Source: Ruminococcus sp.
Lineage (GTDB): Bacteria; Bacillota; Clostridia; Oscillospirales; Acutalibacteraceae
DNA length: 64,000 nucleotides
Reading direction: 5' to 3'
Assembly: GCA_017464765.1 (NCBI GenBank)
Contig: JAFTYK010000038.1
Location: forward strand, 1 to 64,000
Under the pieces are notes generated by a model that was not told the DNA's origin, ran no database searches, and saw only the letters and a program-made list of their open reading frames with translations. A program made the position numbers and the translations under genes. Below, piece after piece: positions 41,642-49,944 of this stretch (within the stretch, counting starts at the first letter, position 1; every line of letters begins with the position of its first letter).

Positions 41642-42292
41642 ATGCAAATTGCTCCATCACTTTTATCCTGTGATTTTTCAATATTCGGTGCTGAAATCGA
41701 GCGTATGGACAAGTCCGGTGCTGATATGATGCACCTAGATGTTATGGACGGTCATTTTGTTCCTAATCTTACATTCGGCGCACCTGTTATCAAAAAGCTT
41801 CGAAATTACACCGACAAACCATTTGATGTTCATCTGATGATTTCAGAGCCACTGAAATACATCTATGACTTCTGTGACGCAGGAGCAGATATCATTTCTT
41901 TCCACACAGAAGCTGATTCAGACATCGACGAAACTCTCAAGAAAATTGAGAGCAGAAACGTAAAACCTGCACTCGCTATCAAACCGGGTACAGCTCCAGA
42001 GGCAGTTTTTCCTTATCTCGACAGGCTTTATATGGTACTTGTTATGACAGTTGAACCAGGATTCGGCGGTCAAAGCTTTATGGCTGATATGATGTATAAG
42101 GTTGAGGCTATTAAGGCTGAGGCCAAAAAGCGTAATCTTGATTTACTTGTTCAGGTTGATGGCGGTATTGCTACAGAAACCATAAAAGTAGCAGCTAATG
42201 CCGGTGTTGACATCTGTGTCGCTGGCACTTCAGTATTTAAACCAGAAGACGCTAAAGCTGCTATAGACGAGCTTAAAGCTCTTTGTGAATAA
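41642..42292 (+). CDS. rpe: Ribulose-phosphate 3-epimerase
   Basis: The product has 216 residues, the normal length. The TIM barrel shows IAPSLLSCDF, MHLDVMDGHFVPNLTFG (metal-binding His and Asp), HLMI, SFHTEA, VMTVEPGFGGQSF and VDGGI. It interconverts ribulose 5-phosphate and xylulose 5-phosphate in the pentose phosphate pathway. The start has AAAGGAGA. A bidirectional terminator follows. Confidence 0.95.
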   Translation: MQIAPSLLSCDFSIFGAEIERMDKSGADMMHLDVMDGHFVPNLTFGAPVIKKLRNYTDKPFDVHLMISEPLKYIYDFCDAGADIISFHTEADSDIDETLKKIESRNVKPALAIKPGTAPEAVFPYLDRLYMVLVMTVEPGFGGQSFMADMMYKVEAIKAEAKKRNLDLLVQVDGGIATETIKVAANAGVDICVAGTSVFKPEDAKAAIDELKALCE

Positions 42293-42300
42293 CAAACTAC

Positions 42301-42329
42301 AAAAAGGCTTGGTTAATCCAAGCCTTTTT
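42301..42329. terminator. Bidirectional terminator between rpe and the spoVAD-like gene
   Basis: A 12-bp stem AAAAAGGCTTGG/CCAAGCCTTTTT with a TTAAT loop. Confidence 0.9.
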
Positions 42330-42331
42330 CT

Positions 42332-43345
42332 TTATACCACGATATTAACAAGATGAGCAATCGACGGGATTGTTTCGTTTTGCTGAATAGAAGTCGGACT
42401 CAAAAGCGCACCCGTAGCCATAACAAGTATATTTTTCAGCTTCTGTTTTTCGACATTCTTGAGAATATGACCACACAGCACACTGGCACAGCAACCGCAA
42501 CCCGAACCTCCACTATGCACGTCAATATCATCGCTTTTAAAAATCATCACACCGCAATCTTTGTGGTTATGACTTATATCAAATCCCTCTTTATCTAAAA
42601 TATCATACATGAGCTTTGAACCGATTTTTCCTAAATCTCCTGTATATATCATATCGTAGTCAGAGGGTATAGTCGATGTATCTTTGAAGTATCGCAAAAG
42701 AGTATCCGCTGCAGCAGGAGCCATAGCAGCACCCATATTATTCTGGTCATTAACTCCTAGATCAACTATCTTTCCTACTGTCGCACGAAAAACTTTTGGA
42801 GCATTCTTTTTGTCTTCATCACTTAAGATACAACAACCCGCACCTGTTACTGTCCACTGAGATGACTGTGGTCTCTGACCACCATAGTCAAGTGGAAAAC
42901 GGTATTGTCGTTCTGCTGAACAAAAATGTGATGATGTAACGCAAGCACTTTTGTGAGATGCTTTGCTTTCCACCATTACAGATGCCATTATCAGCCCTTG
43001 CACCATAGTTGAACAAGCCCCATACTGACCTAAATACGGGATTTCGAAGTCCTTTAAACCGTAACTACTGCTTATACACTGGTTGAGAAGATCCCCTGCG
43101 AAAAGATAGTCCACATCTTTTGATGAACACTGAGATTTCTGTAATGCTAAACTCAATGCTTCGCGTTGCAACGCACTCTCCGCCTTTTCCCAGGTATCCT
43201 GCCCAAGATGCATATCGTAAACTATTTTATCGAAATCATCTTTGAGAGGACCTTGCGCTTCTTTTTTACCAACAAGAGACGCAAAGCCAACTATACTCGG
43301 TTTTTCTAAAAACATAAGTGTGGAATCTCCAAGTCTTTTTATCAT
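42332..43345 (-). CDS. spoVAD: Stage V sporulation protein AD (thiolase-like)
   Basis: The 337-residue protein has the thiolase-like fold of SpoVAD: LFAGDLLNQCISSSYGL, YGACSTMVQGLIMAS with a Cys at the thiolase nucleophile position, TSSHFCSAERQYRFPLDYG and a C-terminal HSGGSGCGCCASVLCGHIL. In Bacillus, SpoVAD binds dipicolinic acid and helps load it into the spore core. The usual neighbours spoVAC and spoVAE are not in the window, so the gene is separated from its classical operon. The promoter region has TATAAT at about 43368 on the minus strand. Confidence 0.88.
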   Translation of the reverse strand: MIKRLGDSTLMFLEKPSIVGFASLVGKKEAQGPLKDDFDKIVYDMHLGQDTWEKAESALQREALSLALQKSQCSSKDVDYLFAGDLLNQCISSSYGLKDFEIPYLGQYGACSTMVQGLIMASVMVESKASHKSACVTSSHFCSAERQYRFPLDYGGQRPQSSQWTVTGAGCCILSDEDKKNAPKVFRATVGKIVDLGVNDQNNMGAAMAPAAADTLLRYFKDTSTIPSDYDMIYTGDLGKIGSKLMYDILDKEGFDISHNHKDCGVMIFKSDDIDVHSGGSGCGCCASVLCGHILKNVEKQKLKNILVMATGALLSPTSIQQNETIPSIAHLVNIVV

Positions 43346-43458
43346 AAAACCACTCCTTTTTTGCTATTATAGTGTCTGCCTAAAATTTCAATTAATACGA
43401 ATGTCCAGAAGTTACAATTATGAAAATTTAAAACAACCGTCTTTTTATGACAAAATAC

Positions 43459-43487
43459 TTGAACTATTGGGTAGTTTTTAATATAAT
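43459..43487 (+). promoter_or_regulatory. SigA promoter of the transglutaminase/MBOAT operon
   Basis: TTGAAC (43459-43464), a 17-bp spacer, TATAAT (43482-43487). No terminator is seen from here to 49870, so one operon of four genes is likely. Confidence 0.75.
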
Positions 43488-43524
43488 TATTTTATGTATT
43501 TTTATTTGTTTTGGGGGATAAACT

Positions 43525-45942
43525 ATGCAAAAATTATTGTCAATACTAATCGTTTTGGCTCTGGTTTTTTCCAGCTGCACCGTAGCTTTCGCTACTGAAA
43601 TTGAGCAGATTGAAGAAACAAGTGCGACATACAATGAAGTTATCTTAACTGATTTTAAAAATAAAAATCAGCCTACAGAAGCTCCTTCTGGTAATTCTTA
43701 TCCGCAAATAACTTCCGCTTCTGCAATCAACGGCGGTCTCAAAATCAGTTGGGAAGAATTCGAAGGTGCCAGTGCATATAGATTATATTTGAGAACGACT
43801 AACGGACTGTGGAGAGTTATCACTACAACCACCTCACTTTCCTATAATCACACAGGACTTTCAAGCAATCAGAACTACACTTACACATTAGCTGCTCTCG
43901 ACAACTTCAATAACAACATGAGTTATTTCAACGAGGACGGCTGGACTTTTTCTTTACTCGATAATCCTGTAATCAAAACAGTATCAAGTGAAACCAACGG
44001 ACTCAAAATCACTTGGAACAAAGTTGATGGTGCAAAGAACTATAAAGTATACAAAAGGGTAAACTCATCTTGGGTAACCCTCGGTTATACTACAGATAAC
44101 AAATACACTGACACTTCAGTAAACTCAGGCTACACATACTCTTACACCATCAGATGTGTGACAGAAGATGGTAAATATTTCACTAGTTTTCACAACGCAG
44201 GAAAAATCGGCAAATTTGTTGCTACTCCTGAAATAACAAAAGTTGAAAACACCGCTTCAGGTTCTAAAATATACTGGACAAAGGTAAATGGTGCTTCAAA
44301 ATACAGAGTTTTTTATAAAGCAGGTAATGGTTGGAAAGGTATTACTACAACCAGTTCTACCTCTTGCACTCACTCACCACTAAGCAACAATTCAAACTAC
44401 ACATATACAGTACGAGCTTGCAATTCAAACGGCTCTTATATCAGCTCATACAACAAAACAGGCTTTAACAACACTTTCCTTACTGCTCCGGTTATAAAAT
44501 CCGTTTCAAGCGTTCATGGTGGTTTGCAAATCAAATGGAACGCTGTATCGGGTGCTGAAAACTACAGAATTTATGTAAAAACCGCTTCATCATGGAAAGG
44601 TCTAGGCAACACCACTGACACTTCTTTTACGGACACAACTGTAAAGTCCTCTAACTCCTACACATACACCGTAAGATGTATTTCAAAAGACGGACGTACT
44701 GTAAAAAGTTATTACAATACCAAGGGTATGGCAGGTACTTACTATGAAACACCAGTAATAAAAAAGATAGAAAACACTCGTGATGGCGTTAAGATTACCT
44801 GGAACAAAGTAAGTGGTGTTTCTCAGTACAAGCTTTTTTATAAACTCAGCGATGGTTCAGGCTGGAAAACTATCTCAACCACAACCTCAGACAACTCCAC
44901 CCACAAACCCCTTTCGGACAAAGACACATATACTTACACCGTTAGAGGTTGCAATTCAAAGGGTGCTTACATCACCGGATACGACAAAGAAGGTATCACT
45001 AACTCCTTCATCGCTCCTATTGAGTTTACTTCAATTACAAGCAATAACGGCAATATGATTTTAAACTGGGACGATCACGAACTGGCTTACCAGTATCGTG
45101 TATACAGAAAGGCTTTTTCAGGCACATGGGTTGGTCTTGATAACGTCACCGCTTCTTACTACACTGATAAAAACGCCCCTAAAAATACTCCTTACACCTA
45201 TACACTCCGCTGTATGGATAAGGACGGTTCTCTCATAAGCTCATACATTGACAACAACAAATATTACTACAACGGTAAGCTTGCTGACGGTAAAATCACA
45301 TATAACGACAGTACATACAACTTTACTGATGGTCATCTTACACAGGGATATGTAAGAATTGATTCTAAGCTCTACTACTACGACAAAAACGGCAAAATAC
45401 TGAAAAACACAATTGTCGGAACAAAGAGCGAAGGCTACTATTATGCCGACGAAAACGGTGTGTGCTGCGAAAGCGAAGAAATGCGTCTTGCAGCTGAGTT
45501 TGTTATGAACCACTCAACAGGCTCAACCTATGCAGAGCGAATGAAAACAGGCTTTAACTATCTCGCAAGAAACTACACATACTTAAGAACTTATGACCAC
45601 CCTACAAAGGCTTCTGACATTCCTAAACAGGCTATCGATATGTTCAAAAACAAAAAGGGTAACTGCTTTAAATACGCTTCTGCTTTTGCTTGTATAGCAA
45701 AAGCGTGTGGTTATCGCTCAAGAGTAGTAGTTGGAACTACTCCGGGATTTGGAATATGGACACCTCACGGTTGGACTGAAGTTTACGTAAACGGAAAATG
45801 GTTGGTTTGTGACCCTGACTTCCAAATGTCTTATCCAAGCATACCTTACTACTACTATATGACTGACGGTGCAAGAATCCCGATACGTGTAAACGGAAAA
45901 TTCGAAATCACCATCTCAAACGGTCAGGCTACTTGGAAATAA
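43525..45942 (+). CDS. Secreted six-repeat FN3-like protein with C-terminal transglutaminase-like domain
   Basis: The product has 805 residues. The signal peptide ends at AFA (about residue 24). Six FN3-like repeats of about 88 residues start near residues 58, 146, 234, 322, 409 and 497, each with the pattern P-x-I...G-x-K-I-x-W...G-A-x-x-Y-x-h-Y and ending S-Y-T-Y-T-h-R. A stretch at about 575-660 resembles choline-binding/glucan-binding repeats (YYYNGKLADGK; KLYYYDKNGKIL; GYYYADENG). The last part is a transglutaminase-like fold with Cys near 712 (KGNCFKYASAF), His near 749 (TPHGWTEVYV) and Asp near 763 (CDPDF). It probably processes or crosslinks peptides at the cell surface. It heads the operon with MBOAT, DHHW and G5 genes. 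Confidence 0.88.
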   Translation: MQKLLSILIVLALVFSSCTVAFATEIEQIEETSATYNEVILTDFKNKNQPTEAPSGNSYPQITSASAINGGLKISWEEFEGASAYRLYLRTTNGLWRVITTTTSLSYNHTGLSSNQNYTYTLAALDNFNNNMSYFNEDGWTFSLLDNPVIKTVSSETNGLKITWNKVDGAKNYKVYKRVNSSWVTLGYTTDNKYTDTSVNSGYTYSYTIRCVTEDGKYFTSFHNAGKIGKFVATPEITKVENTASGSKIYWTKVNGASKYRVFYKAGNGWKGITTTSSTSCTHSPLSNNSNYTYTVRACNSNGSYISSYNKTGFNNTFLTAPVIKSVSSVHGGLQIKWNAVSGAENYRIYVKTASSWKGLGNTTDTSFTDTTVKSSNSYTYTVRCISKDGRTVKSYYNTKGMAGTYYETPVIKKIENTRDGVKITWNKVSGVSQYKLFYKLSDGSGWKTISTTTSDNSTHKPLSDKDTYTYTVRGCNSKGAYITGYDKEGITNSFIAPIEFTSITSNNGNMILNWDDHELAYQYRVYRKAFSGTWVGLDNVTASYYTDKNAPKNTPYTYTLRCMDKDGSLISSYIDNNKYYYNGKLADGKITYNDSTYNFTDGHLTQGYVRIDSKLYYYDKNGKILKNTIVGTKSEGYYYADENGVCCESEEMRLAAEFVMNHSTGSTYAERMKTGFNYLARNYTYLRTYDHPTKASDIPKQAIDMFKNKKGNCFKYASAFACIAKACGYRSRVVVGTTPGFGIWTPHGWTEVYVNGKWLVCDPDFQMSYPSIPYYYYMTDGARIPIRVNGKFEITISNGQATWK

Positions 45943-45967
45943 CCCCCTTTTAGAAAGGTAAACGCAT

Positions 45968-47395
45968 ATGGTCTTTAGTTCGCTAACATTTTTATGTTTA
46001 TTTTTGCCGATTGTATTTATTCTTTACACGGTCATACCAAACCTGAAAGTACGCAACGTTCTGCTTATTATAGCGAGTCTCTTTTTCTACGCATACGGTG
46101 AACCGATTTATGTTTTCCTGATGATATTCAGCTCTCTGCTTAATTATCTGTGCGCGCTTTGGGTTTGTAAAAATCCCAAGAAAAAAAGTAAATTTGCTCT
46201 TGTTTTTGCTGTAGTTGTAAACTTGGGTATCTTAGGTGTATACAAATATACAGGTTTTATTTTAGATACAGTAAACAGTATTTTCAATCTTTCGATACCT
46301 GTACCGCAGATTGCTCTACCTATCGGTATTTCATTCTTTACATTCCAGGCTTTGTCTTACGTTATTGACGTATATCTCGGCAAAGTAGATGTTCAGAAAA
46401 ACTTTTTCAATATTTTGCTTTATGTTTCTTTCTTCCCTCAGCTTATCGCAGGTCCTATTGTTAAGTACCACGATATCAACGAACAGATTGATAACCGCAA
46501 ACAGGACTTAGATAAAATAGCCTTAGGACTCAGACGCTTTATCGTCGGTCTTTCCAAAAAGGTTTTCATAGCTAACACTATGGGCCAGGTAGCTGATTCT
46601 ATTTTCGCGACAAACGCAGACTCATTGTCAATTTTAACTGCGTGGCTCGGTGCTATAGCTTACATATTCCAGATTTACTACGACTTCTGCGGATATTCTG
46701 ATATGGCAATTGGCCTTGGTCACATGTTCGGATTTGAATTCAAAGAAAACTTCAACTATCCTTACGGCTCTAAAAATATTCAGGACTTCTGGAGAAGATG
46801 GCATATTTCACTTTCAACATGGTTCAAAGAATATCTTTACATTCCGCTTGGCGGAAACAGAAAAGGAAAACTGAGAACAGCAATTAATAAAATCATCGTA
46901 TTTTTTGCGACAGGTTTGTGGCACGGCGCAAACTGGACATTTGTTATCTGGGGCTTATGGCACGGAATGTTCCTCTTACTTGAAGAGTTCATTCCATTCT
47001 TGAAAAAACTCCCGAAAGCAATCGCCCATATTTACACAATGCTTGTTGTAGCCTTAGGCTTCGTCGTTTTCAGAGCAGACACCATCGGATACGGTTTGCA
47101 ATACATAATGAGTATGTTCACTGTAAATTCAAACAGCGAATCTTTAAGCCTTGCGATTTCTCAACTTACTCCATGGTTTATTCTTATTCTTGTTGCAGCT
47201 GTCATCGGCTGCGCTCCGATTAAACCGCTCACACAGAAAATTCAGGCTCACTCACACGCTGACGGTGCTACACTTTCGAAAAAGTGGAAAATCATTCAGA
47301 TTGCCCTTTATGTGTTGTCTTTCGTGATGCTTTTATGGTGCATCATAAGACTTTCAGGCACAGCATATAACCCATTCATTTACTTCAGATTCTAA
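45968..47395 (+). CDS. MBOAT-family O-acyltransferase, second copy
   Basis: The 475-residue polytopic protein is a paralogue of the 9605 gene, with the same opening MVFSSLTFLCLFLPIVF, FWRRWHISLSTWFKEYLYIPLGGNR and GLWHGANWTFVIWG. The active-site residue is His319. It should transfer acyl groups across the membrane to an exported polymer, working with the DHHW protein encoded 15 bp downstream. Its cotranscription with a surface transglutaminase and a G5-domain lipoprotein points to a cell-envelope substrate. Confidence 0.92.
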   Translation: MVFSSLTFLCLFLPIVFILYTVIPNLKVRNVLLIIASLFFYAYGEPIYVFLMIFSSLLNYLCALWVCKNPKKKSKFALVFAVVVNLGILGVYKYTGFILDTVNSIFNLSIPVPQIALPIGISFFTFQALSYVIDVYLGKVDVQKNFFNILLYVSFFPQLIAGPIVKYHDINEQIDNRKQDLDKIALGLRRFIVGLSKKVFIANTMGQVADSIFATNADSLSILTAWLGAIAYIFQIYYDFCGYSDMAIGLGHMFGFEFKENFNYPYGSKNIQDFWRRWHISLSTWFKEYLYIPLGGNRKGKLRTAINKIIVFFATGLWHGANWTFVIWGLWHGMFLLLEEFIPFLKKLPKAIAHIYTMLVVALGFVVFRADTIGYGLQYIMSMFTVNSNSESLSLAISQLTPWFILILVAAVIGCAPIKPLTQKIQAHSHADGATLSKKWKIIQIALYVLSFVMLLWCIIRLSGTAYNPFIYFRF

Positions 47396-47410
47396 GAAAG
47401 GCGGCAAAGT

Positions 47411-48847
47411 ATGAAGAAAAAATCATTAATGCTGCTTTTCATAGTAGCAAGTTTATTAATATGTATTATCCCGTCTGCGGGTATGATTCTTTTTAAAAGT
47501 GATGAGGCTGTAGGAAATGAACAGCAGGTTGAATTTCCTTCGTTTACAACCGAGGACGGAAAATTCAACGAAAATGTTTTTGAAGAAATGGGAACTTATT
47601 TTGAAAAGCATTTTGCTTTTCGACCTTACGTCATTTCTGTTGATGCTGAAATCCAATCAAACGTGTTCAAGGTTTCTAATCTCGAATCAGTTGTTGTAGG
47701 AAAAGATGATTACCTTTTCTATTCTTCAACACTTGATAACTACCTTGGCAGAAACATTATGAGTGATCGTGCGATTGACAATATCAGTCACAATTTAAAA
47801 ATCACTCAAAGTTATGTACAAGCTCAGGGCGCAAATTTCTTGTTTACTGTAGCTCCTAACAAAAACTCTCTATACGAAGAGAATATGCCTTACTACTACA
47901 AAGTAAAGGTATCAGATGAAAAGAACATAGATATTCTTAAGAAATCTATGGAGGAATACGGTATCAACTACTGTGACCTTTACCCTGTCTTTAAAAACAA
48001 TGATGAAGTTCTCTACTTAAAACAGGACTCCCATTGGAACGATAAGGGTGCCATGCTCGCTTATGATACTATCCTCAAGAAGCTAAATAAACCCCACCCT
48101 GATTTTGATGCTGATAACGCAACTACTGCTGACTTTATGGGTGATTTAGGTAAGATGATTTATCCTAAAACTCAAAAAGCTGAAGCTAACTTTGACTACA
48201 GTGACAGCTTCGATTTTGAATACACTAACGAAGTTAAGTCGGTTGAAGATCCGATTATCAAAACTGAGTGCGAAAACGCAAGCGGAAATCTCTATATGTA
48301 TCGAGATTCTTTTGGTAACTCTATATTACCGTTTTTTGCAAGCTCATATAAAGAAGCGTATTTTACTAAAACATTCCCGCTCAACTTAAGCCTTGATATG
48401 CTCGTAAACAAACCTGACACTGTCGTTATTGAGCTTGTTGAAAGAAATCTTAACTGGCTTAATACAATGCCTGCGGTAATTCCTTCTTCACAATTGACAA
48501 GCTATTCAATTACTGATAAAATGGATACCGCCTTAGATGTTAACGCAGAGATTTCAATGGTTAATATGAGCTTAATAGAAGTAAGCGGTGAACTACCAAA
48601 AGAAGTTCAGACTGATGGCTGTGATATATATGTTCAGCTTACTGACAAAAGCGGTTTAAAGCATCTTTATGAAGCGTATCACACCTGTACTGACAACAGC
48701 GACTACGGTTATTTAGCGTATATTCCTGCTGAAAATTACAGCGTGGGCGATTCATCAGAGGTTGAAATCAGCGTTGTCACAAAGACAGATTCAAATTTCA
48801 CTGTGGTCGGAACTTCAATGGTTACAGTGAAAGAAGCCCAGATATAA
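47411..48847 (+). CDS. DHHW/AlgX-like extracellular protein, partner of the second MBOAT
   Basis: The product has 478 residues. The N-terminal anchor (SLMLLFIVASLLICIIPSAG) is followed by the SGNH-like domain with YLKQDSHWNDKGAMLAYD (the Asp-Ser-His-Trp version of the DHHW motif) and LYMYRDSFGNSILPFF as the serine block. Compared with the 11023 protein it has about 120 extra C-terminal residues that look like a beta-sandwich (DALDVNAEISMVNMSLIEVSG and following), perhaps a binding domain for the acceptor polymer. It starts 15 bp after the MBOAT stop. Confidence 0.85.
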   Translation: MKKKSLMLLFIVASLLICIIPSAGMILFKSDEAVGNEQQVEFPSFTTEDGKFNENVFEEMGTYFEKHFAFRPYVISVDAEIQSNVFKVSNLESVVVGKDDYLFYSSTLDNYLGRNIMSDRAIDNISHNLKITQSYVQAQGANFLFTVAPNKNSLYEENMPYYYKVKVSDEKNIDILKKSMEEYGINYCDLYPVFKNNDEVLYLKQDSHWNDKGAMLAYDTILKKLNKPHPDFDADNATTADFMGDLGKMIYPKTQKAEANFDYSDSFDFEYTNEVKSVEDPIIKTECENASGNLYMYRDSFGNSILPFFASSYKEAYFTKTFPLNLSLDMLVNKPDTVVIELVERNLNWLNTMPAVIPSSQLTSYSITDKMDTALDVNAEISMVNMSLIEVSGELPKEVQTDGCDIYVQLTDKSGLKHLYEAYHTCTDNSDYGYLAYIPAENYSVGDSSEVEISVVTKTDSNFTVVGTSMVTVKEAQI

Positions 48848-48861
48848 AGTGAGGTATAACA

Positions 48862-49863
48862 ATGACAAAAACTAATAAAATTTTAAAAGTTGCAACCACT
48901 TTACTTATGTGTTTACTGATGTTAAGTCTTGTAGCTTGCGGTAAGCCTGTAACTGTAAACATCAACGATTTAGGGGTTGCAGAAGCTAAGGTGGTTGAAG
49001 CTACAACCTCAATGACCGTTGCTGAAGTTTTAGAAGCAGCAAAAATCACTCTTTCTGAGAAAGACGAGGTTACTCCTGCTAAGGACGAAAAAATCACTGA
49101 AGACACTAAAGAAATCACAATCAAGAGATACGCTAAAGTAAATATCATCAAAGGCGATGAAACAAAGACTGTTGAGCTTGTCGGCGGTACTGTAAAAGAC
49201 GCGCTCGTCAAAGCAGGCATAACCCTTGCTGAGAACGAACTCACTGATGTTGATGAAAATGCTTACCTCACAGACGGTATGGAAATCAATGTTTTACAGA
49301 AGATGAACGTTACTCTCACTGCTGATGGCGAAACCAAAGAGATTTCTACTGTTACGAAAACTGTTGAAGAATTCTTAAATGTTCAGAAAATCACTCTCGA
49401 CGAGGACGATGAACTTTCGGTTAAGCTTACTGACGCTATTACAGATGGTATGAAGATCGTTGTTAAGCGTGTTGAGTATAAAGAGGAAACTCGTACAGAA
49501 ACTATCGACTTCAGCACTAAAGAAAGATTCAATGATGCACAGCCTGAGGGTACAAGCGAAGTAATCCAGCAGGGTGTAGAGGGTTCAAAGGAAGTCACTT
49601 ACAAAGTTAAGTATGTTGACTCCAAGGAAACTTCAAAAGAAGTTATCTCCGAAAAAGTAACTAAAGAGCCTGTAGATAAAATCATTTCATACGGCTCAAA
49701 AGTAACATCATCTCCAAGCTCAGGTTCTGATTCAGGTTCAAACTCAAGCTCAGGCGGTAAAACAGTTGTTTCAAAACAGCCTGTTTACGACTGTGACGGT
49801 TCAGGACATGGATACTACGTTATTACATACTCTGATGGTTCTGTTGAATATCAGGAATTCTAA
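48862..49863 (+). CDS. YabE-like lipoprotein with DUF348 repeats and a G5 domain
   Basis: The product has 333 residues. The lipobox LVAC follows a signal helix, so the protein is anchored on the outer face. Three DUF348-like repeats of about 60 residues (marked by T-V-x-E-V/D-x-L and D-x-x-T-x-G-M-x-I-x-V) are followed by a G5 domain (IDFSTKERFNDAQPEGTSEV; GSKEVTYKVKYVDSKE) and a Gly/Ser linker. YabE/Rpf-type peptidoglycan hydrolases share this N-terminal layout, but a 3D/RlpA-like catalytic domain is absent; only about 25 residues follow the linker. It is likely a wall-binding protein, last gene of the operon. Confidence 0.85.
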   Translation: MTKTNKILKVATTLLMCLLMLSLVACGKPVTVNINDLGVAEAKVVEATTSMTVAEVLEAAKITLSEKDEVTPAKDEKITEDTKEITIKRYAKVNIIKGDETKTVELVGGTVKDALVKAGITLAENELTDVDENAYLTDGMEINVLQKMNVTLTADGETKEISTVTKTVEEFLNVQKITLDEDDELSVKLTDAITDGMKIVVKRVEYKEETRTETIDFSTKERFNDAQPEGTSEVIQQGVEGSKEVTYKVKYVDSKETSKEVISEKVTKEPVDKIISYGSKVTSSPSSGSDSGSNSSSGGKTVVSKQPVYDCDGSGHGYYVITYSDGSVEYQEF

Positions 49864-49869
49864 AATAAT

Positions 49870-49895
49870 AGCCCGTCTGTGAAAACAGACGGGCT
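49870..49895 (+). terminator. Terminator of the transglutaminase/MBOAT operon
   Basis: AGCCCGTCTGT/ACAGACGGGCT with a GAAA tetraloop and TT following. Confidence 0.85.
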
Positions 49896-49909
49896 TTCTT
49901 CATAAAATA

Positions 49910-49935
49910 AGCACCCAAGGAATTCCTCGGGTGCT
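49910..49935 (-). terminator. Terminator of the VanW gene
   Basis: AGCACCC-AGG pairs with CCT-GGGTGCT with one mismatch. The minus strand then runs into TTATTTTATG. Confidence 0.75.
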
Positions 49936-49944
49936 GTTTTAATG

